Assembly (NCBI RefSeq): GCF_040881935.1
Contig: NZ_JBBECH010000020.1
Coordinates: 73,536 to 137,535, forward strand
DNA length: 64,000 nucleotides
Direction: 5' to 3'
DNA from: Saccharospirillum sp040881935
GTDB taxonomy: Bacteria > Pseudomonadota > Gammaproteobacteria > Pseudomonadales > Natronospirillaceae
Shown here: one piece after another, positions 24,684-33,740 of the stretch
Layout: every line of letters starts with the position of its first letter
Numbering within the stretch: position 1 is the first letter of the stretch
Translations under genes and position numbers: made by a program
The notes under the pieces: model-generated
Database searches by the model: none
Told to the model about the DNA's origin: nothing
What the model saw: the letters and a program-made list of their open reading frames with translations, nothing else

Positions 24684-26551
24684 TCTGACGTCTCTCTTCG
24701 ATTCAGTACCACAATAAATTCCGCCCCCCGGGCATCGGTACGGTTCCGTCCGGTCAATTGTCCACCCAAAGCGTCTACGATTTGCCGGGAAATGGACAAC
24801 CCTAGCCCCAAGCCCTGCTTTAGGGATTTAGTGGTAAAAAAGGGTTCAAATAACTGTTCCGTATTGGCGGGTAATCCGGGCCCGTTGTCTATAACCCGAC
24901 ACACCCAGTGCTGCGGTTGTGCGACCAATTGCACGTTCACAGTTGGCGCATCACTGGACTCCACCGCGTGCAAGGCATTAGCCACCAGGTTCACCAACAC
25001 CTGCTCAATGCGAATCAGATCGCCATGAACAAAGGCCGGGTGCTCCGGTCGCTGCCAGTCGATTTGGATAGTCGCGCTTAGATCCTGCGCCTGAATGATT
25101 TTCAGGGCAGCGTCAATCGGCAAGCGCAAATCAACCGTAGAGGGCGGCCCCTCAGATTTGCGGGCAAACACTTTAAACTGACGAGTCAGTTCGGCCATTT
25201 TGTCACACAGACCGACAATTTCGCTTAGATTAGCCTGAACCGTTTCCGAATCACCTCGTTCGAGAAAGCGCCCGCTGTTGCGTGCATAAGCTTGAATGGC
25301 CGTCAGCGGCTGATTCATTTCATGGTTAAGACCCGCCGACATCTGACCCAGAACCGCAAGCTTGGCCGCCTGAATCAGTTCCTGCTGAGTTTCCTTAAGC
25401 TCGTTCTCGGCACGCTCCCGTTCATGAATCTCCGCCTTCAACTGCTGGTTCGATGCTTCCAGATCGGCCGTGCGTTCGGCCACCCGATGTTCCAGTTGCA
25501 CACCCCGCTCCGCCAATTCCGCTTCGCGCCGGTAACGTTCACGCAAATACAACCAGGTTAGAAAACAGCCCAGGTAGACCAGCGTCCCGGCGATCAGGAA
25601 CTGAACCTGGGTCCAGAGCACCGGGCTGGTGCCAATCAGTACCCGCAAGGTCCAGTCCAGTTGCGGCAAGGGTGTGTCCACACTGAGGTATTCCTGTTGG
25701 TTGTCTCCAGTGTTGATGGCCACCCGAACCGATCGCTCCCCTACCCCCCAGGGGCGGCCACGCTCGACCTTGGGTATTGGGGTCAGGGGTTCATCAAAGT
25801 AACGACGCTGCGCCCGAATTTCAGCCAGTCGCTGCTCGGAAATGGGTTCAAAAGCACGATAAAGCCAGCTGGGGCGACTGGCCAGGAAACTGACCCCGTC
25901 AAGACCCAGTACCACCATTTCAGCGATTGAGAAGGACTCGGGTCGACGCCATTGGGATTCCAGTTCATTCACCTGAATCTTCACCGTAATCACACCCATT
26001 GGGCGGTCGGGCTGTTGATCCGAGGTCACTGTGTGCGAAAAGTACAGGCCTCGCTCATTGGTGGTGATGCCCAGAGCGTAATACAGTGCGGCACCGTTGC
26101 GCTCCATAGCCTCAAAAAAATAAGGTCGAAAGGCAAAATTCCGGCCGATGAAACTGGTCGGCAACTCATAATTATTGGCTGCGATGGTCAGACCGTTAGT
26201 GTTCATCAGGTAGACGTCGGAACTAGCGACAATGGTCGCCATTCGCTTCATCTCTTCATTGGCAGCCAGCACCAGGCCGGGATTATCGGGTTCGCGCAAT
26301 ACATCCACCATCACCGGGTGTTGCGCCATCAGTTCCGGAATGGGCCGGTACCGGTTCAGTTCGTTGGCAACCAGCTGGGAGTAACGGAAGGATTCTTCCA
26401 GGCTCTCACGCTCTACCTGACGATATCCCACCCAGGAGCCGAGTACCCAGGACACCAGACAGGTCACAACAAACAACAGCAGACCCCAGGTACGGTATTT
26501 CATGCTCGGTTTCCATCTCAGTTCTCGGTTCAGCCGGGTGACGTTCGCCAT
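24680..26551 (-). CDS. dctB: DctB-type sensor histidine kinase
   Basis: A 623-residue kinase. A transmembrane helix at about 20-42 is followed by a periplasmic double-Cache domain of about 250 residues (NTNGLTIAANNYELP, GRNFAFRPYFFEAM, ERGLYFSHTVTS, PMGVITVKI). A second helix lies near 310-330. A coiled coil full of Glu and Arg leads to the H-box GQMSAGLNHEMNQPLTAIQA. The ATPase domain has VLVNLVANALHAV, VIDNGPGLP and GLGLGLSISRQIV. This matches DctB sensors of C4-dicarboxylates. The start could instead be the ATG at 26503; neither has a strong ribosome binding site. It is translationally coupled to dctD. Confidence 0.92.
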   Translation of the reverse strand: MANVTRLNRELRWKPSMKYRTWGLLLFVVTCLVSWVLGSWVGYRQVERESLEESFRYSQLVANELNRYRPIPELMAQHPVMVDVLREPDNPGLVLAANEEMKRMATIVASSDVYLMNTNGLTIAANNYELPTSFIGRNFAFRPYFFEAMERNGAALYYALGITTNERGLYFSHTVTSDQQPDRPMGVITVKIQVNELESQWRRPESFSIAEMVVLGLDGVSFLASRPSWLYRAFEPISEQRLAEIRAQRRYFDEPLTPIPKVERGRPWGVGERSVRVAINTGDNQQEYLSVDTPLPQLDWTLRVLIGTSPVLWTQVQFLIAGTLVYLGCFLTWLYLRERYRREAELAERGVQLEHRVAERTADLEASNQQLKAEIHERERAENELKETQQELIQAAKLAVLGQMSAGLNHEMNQPLTAIQAYARNSGRFLERGDSETVQANLSEIVGLCDKMAELTRQFKVFARKSEGPPSTVDLRLPIDAALKIIQAQDLSATIQIDWQRPEHPAFVHGDLIRIEQVLVNLVANALHAVESSDAPTVNVQLVAQPQHWVCRVIDNGPGLPANTEQLFEPFFTTKSLKQGLGLGLSISRQIVDALGGQLTGRNRTDARGAEFIVVLNRRETSE

Positions 26552-26618
26552 AGGCTTCTGATTCTACCCGAATTGGTGCGCTTCGGTGACCGCGACTTAA
26601 ACCAAAATCAGACTGCAG

Positions 26619-26658
26619 AAACAAAACAACCCGCAATCCACGTTGGCTTGCGGGTTGT
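26619..26658 (-). terminator. Terminator between the TRAP genes and dctB
   Basis: On the minus strand an 11-bp perfect stem (ACAACCCGCAA arm, 26658-26648 with 26636-26626) is followed by TTTGTTTCTG. It ends the TRAP transporter transcript before dctB. Confidence 0.88.
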
Positions 26659-26707
26659 CATCATTTCAGGCTAAACGGTTCACTCGACTTTCAATGGCAA
26701 TGCCGTC

Positions 26708-28894
26708 TCAGGACGGGGCCTGAGCCAGCCGACCATTGATCACCCTCTGTACAAAGAAGGCAATGGCTCCGGCCGCAACACCCACAAGGTCAGTATAAAT
26801 ACCGCCTTCGATCATCAGGAAAGCCGCGACGATCAATAGGATGCGCAAATACCAGGGAGCCGCATAGCGCAGGAACCAGGCTTGCACACCTGAGGACAGC
26901 AAGTAGACACCAACCACAGCGGTAATCAGCGCACGAATGATGGCCAGTGGCTCCGCATCCATCAGAAGTGCACTGTTATAGAAGAACATAAAGGGCACAA
27001 TGAATGCGGCCAGACCCATCTTGAACGAGGCTACTGAGGTTGCCATAGCTTTCGCACCGGATATCGCAGCTGCAGCATAGGACGCCAGAGCCACTGGCGG
27101 GGTAATCGCCGACACTACCGCAAAGTAAAACACAAAGAAGTGCGCCGTCAGTACGGGGATACCCATTTGCACCAAACCAGGTGCGACAACGGAGGCAGCC
27201 ACCGCATAGGCTGCGGTTGTCGGCATGCCCATACCCAGCAGAATGGAGATGCACATGGCGAAAAACAGCGCCAGCAACTGACTGGCTTCAGCCACACCCA
27301 ACAGCAACGAGCTGAAGCGCGCACCGACACCCGTCAGAGAGATAACAGCAACGATAATGCCGGCACAGGCACAGACGACAATGATCTGAATCGACATATA
27401 GGCCGCGATTTCCAACGCCTTGAGAATCGCTTTGATCCCCATCTTGTTGGGTGATATCCAGCTGACCACCGCCGCAGACACCGTCGCCAGTGTACCGGCA
27501 CGTATCACCGAGTACCCCATAAAGAGCGCGCCAATCAGAATAATGATCGGGATAAACAGGTACACCTGACGCACCATGCGACGCAGTGACGGCAATTCGT
27601 CATCACGCATGCCACGCATGCCGGTTCTGGCGGCTTCCAGATCCACCATGAAATAGACGGACGCAAAGTACAGGATGGCCGGAATAATGGCCGCAATCGC
27701 GATTTCAGTGTAAGGGATACCGGTAATTTCAGCCATAATAAAGGCACCGGCACCCATGATCGGCGGCATAATCTGCCCACCGGTCGAGGCCGCGGCTTCA
27801 ACTGCACCTGCCGAGGTTTTGTTGTAGCCAACCTTCTTCATCAGCGGAATGGTCAGGGAACCGGTTGATACCACGTTACCGGCACTGGTGCCGTTGATCA
27901 TCCCCATCAGGCCCGAGGCGAAAATAGCCACCTTGGCCGGACCCCCGCGTGACCGTCCGGCCAGAGCAAAGGCAAAATTCACAAAGTAGTCACCCACTTT
28001 AGAGGCTTGCAGAAAGGCGGCGAAGATAATAAATAGAATGATGTAGGTCGACGACACCGCCGTAGTTGGTCCGAGCACACCAGCGTCAGTGTACACCTGG
28101 CTGAAAAAGCGCTGCACACTCAACCCGGGGTAACCCAGGAAGCCCGGTAAATAGGGGCCAATGAACACATAACCGAGAAACACCAATGAAATAACCACCA
28201 GTGCATAGCCAGCAAGGCGTCGGGTCAATTCAAAAATCAGGGCCGTACCGGCAACGGCTGCAAAAGAAATACCCACCGGTGCGAAGGAAGTACCCGTACT
28301 CATACGGATCGAGGTGTTGAACACGATAACCAGGTAACTGGCGACGGCCATGGAACACACTACCAATACCAGATCAGGAATCGAGAACACACCCCGGTCA
28401 CGACGGTGCAACCAACTCAATACAATGCCCAGACCCGTTACGGTCAGCAGTGGCCAACCAAAGTGCCAAACTTCCATTTCCACAGGCAAACGCAAAGCAC
28501 CGCCGGACAGGAGATTTTGCATAATGGCCGTTTGCACCAGCACATAGAGCGCCGGCACCAAAAGCACGACACCCGCCCAGGTTGTCCAGGGCGCGCTCTG
28601 GCCACCCTTTTCATCATCCGTAAAGCGGGCACCGGAAAACAGAATAAAACCAAGAATAGAGGCACCGCAAACGTGAAGAATCCGGAAGGCCCAGGTTTCC
28701 AGCGGAGCAATGTTCAGTGTATAGAGGTGGAATCCCGAATACAGGATCGACAAGGCCATAATCAGCCATAGCATCGGACCGGTAAACTGACGGCGATTCG
28801 GCTCTATCGGCTCGTCATCAACTCCAGCTGCTACAACCACATCTTCAATGGACTCGACCTCAGTCGACTCCGGGGTGTTCTTTTCAGTTGTCAT
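26708..28894 (-). CDS. TRAP transporter fused permease (4TM-12TM), TAXI type
   Basis: A 728-residue multi-spanning protein that joins the small (DctQ-like) and large (DctM-like) TRAP permease parts, as is usual for TAXI systems. Motifs in the large part include the repeats around GLMGMINGTSAGNVVSTGSL, TSAGAVEAAASTGGQIMPPI and GMGMPTTAAYAVAASVVAPG. It should import an organic acid using the sodium gradient together with the periplasmic binding protein encoded upstream. The start at 28894 gives MTTEKNTPES. A start at 28921 is also open but adds an odd N terminus. The cytoplasmic N terminus is acidic. Confidence 0.9.
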   Translation of the reverse strand: MTTEKNTPESTEVESIEDVVVAAGVDDEPIEPNRRQFTGPMLWLIMALSILYSGFHLYTLNIAPLETWAFRILHVCGASILGFILFSGARFTDDEKGGQSAPWTTWAGVVLLVPALYVLVQTAIMQNLLSGGALRLPVEMEVWHFGWPLLTVTGLGIVLSWLHRRDRGVFSIPDLVLVVCSMAVASYLVIVFNTSIRMSTGTSFAPVGISFAAVAGTALIFELTRRLAGYALVVISLVFLGYVFIGPYLPGFLGYPGLSVQRFFSQVYTDAGVLGPTTAVSSTYIILFIIFAAFLQASKVGDYFVNFAFALAGRSRGGPAKVAIFASGLMGMINGTSAGNVVSTGSLTIPLMKKVGYNKTSAGAVEAAASTGGQIMPPIMGAGAFIMAEITGIPYTEIAIAAIIPAILYFASVYFMVDLEAARTGMRGMRDDELPSLRRMVRQVYLFIPIIILIGALFMGYSVIRAGTLATVSAAVVSWISPNKMGIKAILKALEIAAYMSIQIIVVCACAGIIVAVISLTGVGARFSSLLLGVAEASQLLALFFAMCISILLGMGMPTTAAYAVAASVVAPGLVQMGIPVLTAHFFVFYFAVVSAITPPVALASYAAAAISGAKAMATSVASFKMGLAAFIVPFMFFYNSALLMDAEPLAIIRALITAVVGVYLLSSGVQAWFLRYAAPWYLRILLIVAAFLMIEGGIYTDLVGVAAGAIAFFVQRVINGRLAQAPS

Positions 28895-28980
28895 AAGTCT
28901 GACCCATACCCAAACAGGCAAACGGGTGGCCCGCAGACCACCCTATTTTTGGAACAAAGGCTTTTATAAAACCCAAATAA

Positions 28981-29958
28981 TTACTTGATCAGACTAGCGT
29001 CAATGGTGTAACCATTTTCGTTGAACCAGCGTGCCGCACCCGGATGCCAGGGGATAAAGGTGTTTTTATCGTAGTTTTCCGGGATAGACGTTCTGGCTGC
29101 GTTATGGATCGAAACCATTTGGTCGTTATTTTCCATGGTCAGCTTGGTTGCTTCATACACAAAGCTTTCAGACAGGGTGCAATCGGCAATCGCGAAGTTC
29201 CACATAGACACCGCACGGGCGCCTTCGGTCAGCGTAGTATAAGTGCTGGCCGGAATGGTAAATTCGGACACTGGGAATTCAGCGGTGATGGTGTTCATTT
29301 CATCTTCGGTAAACTCAATGATGTTCACATCAGTCTGAACTTCCAACTGGCTGACAGCAGGAATCGGAATACCGGCGGCAAAAGCGATGACGTCAAGCAG
29401 GCCATCCTGTAACTGGGTACCCAGATCACTCCAGCCACCGTTACGACGTTCAAAGTCAACACCGAGCGTTTCCAGCATAGCCGGGAAATAGGTATCGGAA
29501 GTTGAACCGGCAGGGCCGAAACCGATGCGTGAACCGGCAGGAATATCGCTGATGCTTTCGATACCTGAATCAGACAGGGCCGTCACTGAGAAAGGCGTCT
29601 CATACATCGGGAACACCGCGCAGACGTTGTCCATCATAAGTCCTGGTGCGAGCGGGCTGTTGCCATCCATCGATTCACGGGCAGGCCCCATGGTGGTCAG
29701 ACCAAAAGCTACTTCGCCGGTATGAACCAGCGCCATGTTCTGCATCGGACCACCGGTGATTTCAGAACCGCCACTGATGCCCAGGTTTTCAGCAACAAAG
29801 TTGGCCCAGCCAGTGCCGTAAGCAAAGAAAGTCCCGCCCTGACTGGCGGTACCGATGGTAAAGTTGGAAGGCCAGTCTGACCGGTCTTCGGCGATAGCAA
29901 CGCCAGCGGTCATAACAGAGGCAGACAGAGCCGCAAGGGCAAACATACGTTTGGACAT
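28981..29958 (-). CDS. TAXI family TRAP transporter solute-binding protein
   Basis: A 325-residue periplasmic protein with a signal peptide (cleavage after VAIA, near residue 23). Family pattern: NFTIGTASQGGTFFAYGTGWA, the E/NMALVHTGEVAFGLT segment, SRIGFGPAGSTSDTYFPAML, and the C-terminal FIPWHPGAARWFNENG. TAXI proteins bind carboxylates such as glutamate or 2-oxoglutarate. Here the presence of DctBD suggests a dicarboxylate-like ligand, which is inference. The gap of 86 bp to the permease gene is short, so the two form an operon with the binding protein first. Confidence 0.92.
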   Translation of the reverse strand: MSKRMFALAALSASVMTAGVAIAEDRSDWPSNFTIGTASQGGTFFAYGTGWANFVAENLGISGGSEITGGPMQNMALVHTGEVAFGLTTMGPARESMDGNSPLAPGLMMDNVCAVFPMYETPFSVTALSDSGIESISDIPAGSRIGFGPAGSTSDTYFPAMLETLGVDFERRNGGWSDLGTQLQDGLLDVIAFAAGIPIPAVSQLEVQTDVNIIEFTEDEMNTITAEFPVSEFTIPASTYTTLTEGARAVSMWNFAIADCTLSESFVYEATKLTMENNDQMVSIHNAARTSIPENYDKNTFIPWHPGAARWFNENGYTIDASLIK

Positions 29959-30368
29959 TATATAGAACTCCAGTTTGTTGTTGTCGTTGTGGTTAACACT
30001 TATTCGTTCAGGTTAACAATTGGTGGCTACCAGTGTAGTGCGTTTTCGTTCTTATTCGAGCGCTCAGACGATCGGGTACATATCCGGTCACCGGCTCGGC
30101 GCACCATAGCGACTGCAAAGCTCGGGCCAACGCTGCGGAATTGGGCAAACCGGGCCTTTCAGCGCACTGCGGCGGCGACACTGGGTGAGCCCACACCCAC
30201 TGCCGGACCCTGCATGGGTGTAAAACCACCCATTTCTGGCAGAGCAGAATAATATAGCCGTTCCTTTTGATAGCGTGTTTCCAACCCCAATTCAGGGCAG
30301 TCAGCCCAGCCGCAATGCGGTAAACTTGTCGCCCAATCCATTGTTGTCGCGACCTAGGAGCCTGACCG
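29959..30368. other. Intergenic region between the TRAP operon and ispE
   Basis: These 410 bp hold the divergent promoters of the TRAP operon and of ispE. I looked for a sigma-54 site upstream of the binding protein gene and found none with both GG and GC at the right spacing. A 7-bp hairpin (ATGGGTG arm, 30214-30233) is present. The lolB gene that often precedes ispE is absent. Confidence 0.5.
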
Positions 30369-31232
30369 GTGCTGACCCTGCCTGCGCCTGCCAAACTGAA
30401 CCTGATGTTACACATTGTCGGGCGCCGACCCGACGGCTACCACAGCCTGCAAACGCTGTTTCAGATACTGGATTTTGGTGACACCCTGACCCTCGAACAT
30501 CAGTCCGGATCCGCTATTGAGCTGTCTTGCTCCGACCCTGCCCTGGCGACGCCTGACAATCTGGTTACGCGGGCCGCCCGGGCACTGCAGTCTGCGACCA
30601 ACACCCGCCACGGGGTCAGACTGCACCTCGAAAAACGCCTGCCGCTCGGTGGCGGTGTAGGGGGCGGCAGCTCTGACTGTGCCAGCACCTTGGTGGGGCT
30701 GAATCACCTCTGGTCACTAAACCTCAGTATTGATGAACTGGCGGATATTGGTGTAAAGCTGGGTGCCGACGTACCCGTCTTTGTGCGAGGCTATTCAGCC
30801 TGGGCGGAGGGCATCGGCGAGGTGTTAACACCGGTTGAGTTGCCCGAACACTGGTTCGTTGTGGTGCACCCGGGCATCCACGTCAGTACCGCCGCATTGT
30901 TCAACCATCCTCAATTGACACGCCATACCCCAGTCAGCACAATACGCACCGCGCTGGCCGGGGCGGGACACAATGACTTCGAGCCTACCGTCAGAGCACT
31001 CTATCCCGGCATCGACCGTGCTTTTCGTGAGTTGACTGAATTAACCGGCGCAGATGCTGAACCGGTCAGACTCAGCGGAAGCGGATCCTGTATGTTTATT
31101 AAGACGCGAAGCGATATGGCAGCCCAACAGATTCTGAACAGCATTCACGATCAATACCCCGGCTACCGTGCTTTTCTCGCCCGGGGGGTTAATCAATCGT
31201 CCCTGCAGCGAAACCTGGCCAAACAAGCCTGA
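30369..31232 (+). CDS. ispE: 4-diphosphocytidyl-2-C-methyl-D-erythritol kinase IspE
   Basis: A 287-residue GHMP kinase of the non-mevalonate isoprenoid pathway. It phosphorylates CDP-methylerythritol. Motifs are PAPAKLNLMLHIVGRRPDGY at the N terminus, the ATP-binding glycine loop PLGGGVGGGSSDCAS near residue 95, and the C-terminal VRLSGSGSCMFI. It starts with GTG at 30369, with TAGGAG about 10 bp upstream. Length is typical. It is the first gene of the ispE-prs-rplY-pth-ychF block found in many gammaproteobacteria. Confidence 0.97.
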   Translation: MLTLPAPAKLNLMLHIVGRRPDGYHSLQTLFQILDFGDTLTLEHQSGSAIELSCSDPALATPDNLVTRAARALQSATNTRHGVRLHLEKRLPLGGGVGGGSSDCASTLVGLNHLWSLNLSIDELADIGVKLGADVPVFVRGYSAWAEGIGEVLTPVELPEHWFVVVHPGIHVSTAALFNHPQLTRHTPVSTIRTALAGAGHNDFEPTVRALYPGIDRAFRELTELTGADAEPVRLSGSGSCMFIKTRSDMAAQQILNSIHDQYPGYRAFLARGVNQSSLQRNLAKQA

Positions 31233-31252
31233 TCGCAACACCGAATTCCTGA

Positions 31253-31292
31253 CAGGTGGTTGCGAACCACCTGACTTACGTTTGAGTAAACG
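31253..31292 (+). promoter_or_regulatory. Hairpins in the ispE-prs gap
   Basis: A 9-bp perfect stem (31253-31261 with 31265-31273, CAGGTGGTT arm, loop GCG) is followed by a small CGTTT/AAACG hairpin (31279-31292). There is no T-run, so these are more likely RNA processing or stability structures than a terminator. The tRNA-Gln gene found here in pseudomonads is absent. Confidence 0.6.
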
Positions 31293-31312
31293 CCAACATA
31301 GGGTGGTTTGAA

Positions 31313-32251
31313 GTGTCAAAAATGATGGTATTCACGGGGAACGCCAACCCCGAACTCGCCAACCAGGTGGTTGAGCGTCTCTGCATTCCCATGGGTGACG
31401 CCACCATAACCCAGTTCAGCGATGGTGAAACCGCCATTGACATCAACGAGAACGTCAGAGGTGCCGATGTTTTTATCATTCAGCCGACCTGCGCGCCGAC
31501 CAACGACAACCTGATGGAAGTCATCCTGCTCGCCGACGCTCTGCGCCGTGCCTCGGCAGGCCGCATCACCGCTGTTATGCCCTATTTTGGCTATGCCCGT
31601 CAGGATCGCCGACCACGCAGCTCTCGCGTCCCGATTTCCGCCAAAGTAGTTGCCGATATGCTGACCGTGGTCGGTATTGATCGCATTCTTACCGTCGACC
31701 TGCACGCCGACCAGATACAGGGGTTCTTCAGCATTCCGGTCGACAACATCTACGGCTCTCCCATTCTGCTCGACGACATACAACGCCAGGACTTTGAAGA
31801 CCTGATCGTAGTCTCACCCGACGTCGGTGGCGTCGTGCGTGCCCGGGCGGTTGCCAAGCAGCTGGGTGCGGATCTGGCCATCATCGATAAACGCCGGCCC
31901 AAGGCCAACCAGGCCGAGATCATGCACATCATTGGTGATGTCAAAGATCGCACCTGCGTCATTGTCGATGACATGGTGGATACCGCAGGTACGCTGTGCC
32001 ATGCCGCTGAAGCCCTGGTCAAGCACGGAGCGCGGAAAGTCGTGGCCTATGCCGTTCACCCCGTCCTCAGCGGACCGGCGGTGGAGCGCATTGCAGGATC
32101 AAACCTCGAATTGGTAGTCACCGATACGATTCCCCTCTCGGATGCTGCAAAAAACTGTGCTAATATCCGCCAGCTTTCTATGGCGGGGATTCTTGCAGAG
32201 TCCATGCGCCGGGTCAGCAATGAGGAATCAATCAGTGCAATGTTCCGTTAA
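31313..32251 (+). CDS. prs: Ribose-phosphate pyrophosphokinase Prs
   Basis: A 312-residue enzyme making PRPP from ribose 5-phosphate and ATP, the precursor for nucleotides, histidine and NAD. The N terminus MSKMMVFTGNANPELA is typical. ATP and Mg sites are seen in PYFGYARQDRRPRSRVP-type sequence and DLHADQIQGFF. The PRPP loop is CVIVDDMVDTAGTL near residue 218. The start codon is GTG. Length is standard. It lies 80 bp after ispE. Confidence 0.98.
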   Translation: MSKMMVFTGNANPELANQVVERLCIPMGDATITQFSDGETAIDINENVRGADVFIIQPTCAPTNDNLMEVILLADALRRASAGRITAVMPYFGYARQDRRPRSSRVPISAKVVADMLTVVGIDRILTVDLHADQIQGFFSIPVDNIYGSPILLDDIQRQDFEDLIVVSPDVGGVVRARAVAKQLGADLAIIDKRRPKANQAEIMHIIGDVKDRTCVIVDDMVDTAGTLCHAAEALVKHGARKVVAYAVHPVLSGPAVERIAGSNLELVVTDTIPLSDAAKNCANIRQLSMAGILAESMRRVSNEESISAMFR

Positions 32252-32290
32252 TTCGGAACATTTACCGACTTTTCCCAGCTAAATTCGCTT

Positions 32291-32353
32291 ATCGGGAGTC
32301 ACCCGATACTTTTATAAACGGTACCGCCCAGACTGGTCGCGGTCTGTGGTACC
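32291..32353 (+). promoter_or_regulatory. Structured 5' leader of rplY
   Basis: Two hairpins precede the L25 gene: ATCGGG/CCCGAT (32291-32307) followed by ACTTTTAT, and a larger one pairing GGTACC (32320-32325) with GGTACC (32348-32353) and AGAC with GTCT inside it. The ribosome binding site GGAG follows at 32361. In E. coli the L25 protein represses its own translation through hairpins in the rplY leader. The same may hold here. Confidence 0.55.
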
Positions 32354-32371
32354 TATATTTGGAGAAACACC

Positions 32372-33007
32372 ATGTCCAATTCTTTTGCATTAAACGCCGA
32401 AGTGCGTGAGCTTGCAGGAAAGGGTGCGAGCCGCCGCCTGCGTAAAGAAGGCAAAGTACCTGCCATCATTTACGGTGGCGCCAAAAACCGCAAGCCGACC
32501 AGCCTGACACTGGAAGCTCGCGAACTGGTTAAGGCACTGAACAACGAAGCCTTCTTTTCTCATGTGCTGACGCTGACCATCAATGGCAAAGAAGAACAAG
32601 CCATCCTGATGGACCTTCAGCGTCACCCGGCCAAGGGCCACCCGCTGCACGCCGACTTTGAACGTGTAACTAAATCCAGCGTGGTTCACAAGAAGGTGCC
32701 ATTGCACTTCATTAATGAAGAGCAGTGCAAAGCGGTGAAACTGCAAGGCGGCAAGATCCAGCACAGCGCCACCGAAGTTGACATCACCTGTAAGGTCAGC
32801 GATCTGCCCGAGTTCATCGAAGTCGACATGGCCAAGATTGAAATGGGTACCGTTCTTCACCTGAGTAACCTGTCATTGCCCAAGGGTGTTGCCCTGGTTG
32901 AACTGAACAAGGGTGCCGACCACGACGCACCGGTCGTTTCCGTTGTTAAGCCAGCTGGTATTCTTGACGATGTGGACGCCGCTGAAGAAGACGCGGCTGA
33001 AGAATAA
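32372..33007 (+). CDS. rplY: 50S ribosomal protein L25 (long, Ctc-type)
   Basis: A 211-residue 5S rRNA-binding protein. The N-terminal L25 domain (about 1-95) shows GKGASRRLRKEGKVPAIIYG and the C-terminal TL5/Ctc domain (about 100-185) shows VHKKVPLHFINEE and LPEFIEVDMAKIEMGTVLHL. The last 25 residues are acidic (DDVDAAEEDAAEE), as in many long L25 proteins. It is longer than the 94-residue E. coli form, which lacks the second domain. GGAG lies 7 bp before the ATG. A strong terminator follows. Confidence 0.97.
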   Translation: MSNSFALNAEVRELAGKGASRRLRKEGKVPAIIYGGAKNRKPTSLTLEARELVKALNNEAFFSHVLTLTINGKEEQAILMDLQRHPAKGHPLHADFERVTKSSVVHKKVPLHFINEEQCKAVKLQGGKIQHSATEVDITCKVSDLPEFIEVDMAKIEMGTVLHLSNLSLPKGVALVELNKGADHDAPVVSVVKPAGILDDVDAAEEDAAEE

Positions 33008-33025
33008 GCACCGCTTCTTGACTGT

Positions 33026-33051
33026 AAAAAGGGCCTCTGGGCCCTTTTTTT
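33026..33051 (+). terminator. Terminator after rplY
   Basis: AAAAAGGGCC (33026-33035) pairs with GGCCCTTTTT (33040-33049) around a 4-nt loop and is followed by more T residues. It separates rplY from pth. Confidence 0.9.
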
Positions 33052-33124
33052 GCTCAGGCAGCTTAGAAAATGAACCCCATTTTCCAAACTGCTTTCATCA
33101 CCAAGGTTGAACAGTGGCACGATC

Positions 33125-33715
33125 ATGAATGACCCCATTGCGATGATTGTCGGGTTGGGTAATCCCGGAACCCAATACGACCATACCCGACATAATGCGG
33201 GATTTGAGTACATAGATGCACTCGCCGAATCCGCTGGCGGACACTGGAAACTCGACAGCAAATATCAGGCACTTACCGCCAGGATCAGCATTGCCAGTGC
33301 CGAAATCTGGCTACTGAAACCCATGACCTTTATGAATCGCAGCGGTCATAGCGTGGCGGCTATGGCGCAGTTCTACAAAATTCCGGCTGAACGTATTCTG
33401 GTTGCCCACGATGAGCTGGACCTGCCCGCAGGTGTGGCCCGATTCAAACTGGGCGGTGGTCATGGCGGTCACAACGGGTTGCGCGACATCATTGCCTGCC
33501 TGGCCAACAACCGGAACTTCTACCGGCTGCGGCTGGGTATTGGCCACCCGGGAACGGCAAGCCAGGTCGTGAACTACGTGCTGTCGAAGGCACATCCTGA
33601 CGAACGGATCAGTCTCGCTCGCGCTATTGACGCCGCTGTTGACCAGACCCCGCTGTGCATCTCAGGACACTGGCAAAAAGCCATGAACCAATTACACCAA
33701 TTCAAAGCAGACTGA
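33125..33715 (+). CDS. pth: Peptidyl-tRNA hydrolase Pth
   Basis: A 196-residue enzyme that frees tRNA from prematurely released peptidyl-tRNA. Active-site residues are visible: Asn in IVGLGNPGTQY, His in TRHNAGFEYID, Asp in VAHDELDLPAGV and Asn in GGHGGHNGLRDI. The ATG at 33125 places the GLGNPG motif at the usual distance from the N terminus. A TTG at 33107 is also open. Neither has a strong ribosome binding site. ychF follows 25 bp downstream. Confidence 0.96.
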   Translation: MNDPIAMIVGLGNPGTQYDHTRHNAGFEYIDALAESAGGHWKLDSKYQALTARISIASAEIWLLKPMTFMNRSGHSVAAMAQFYKIPAERILVAHDELDLPAGVARFKLGGGHGGHNGLRDIIACLANNRNFYRLRLGIGHPGTASQVVNYVLSKAHPDERISLARAIDAAVDQTPLCISGHWQKAMNQLHQFKAD

Positions 33716-33740
33716 ACCCTGCCTTCAGGAGACCCCCAAC

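Noticed and set aside
29959..30070. Sigma-54 promoter upstream of the TAXI binding protein gene
   Set aside because: The best candidate has GG but no GC at the required 10-bp spacing.
30008..30415. Minus-strand open frame before ispE
   Set aside because: It runs into ispE, has no ribosome binding site and no family pattern, and covers a divergent promoter region.
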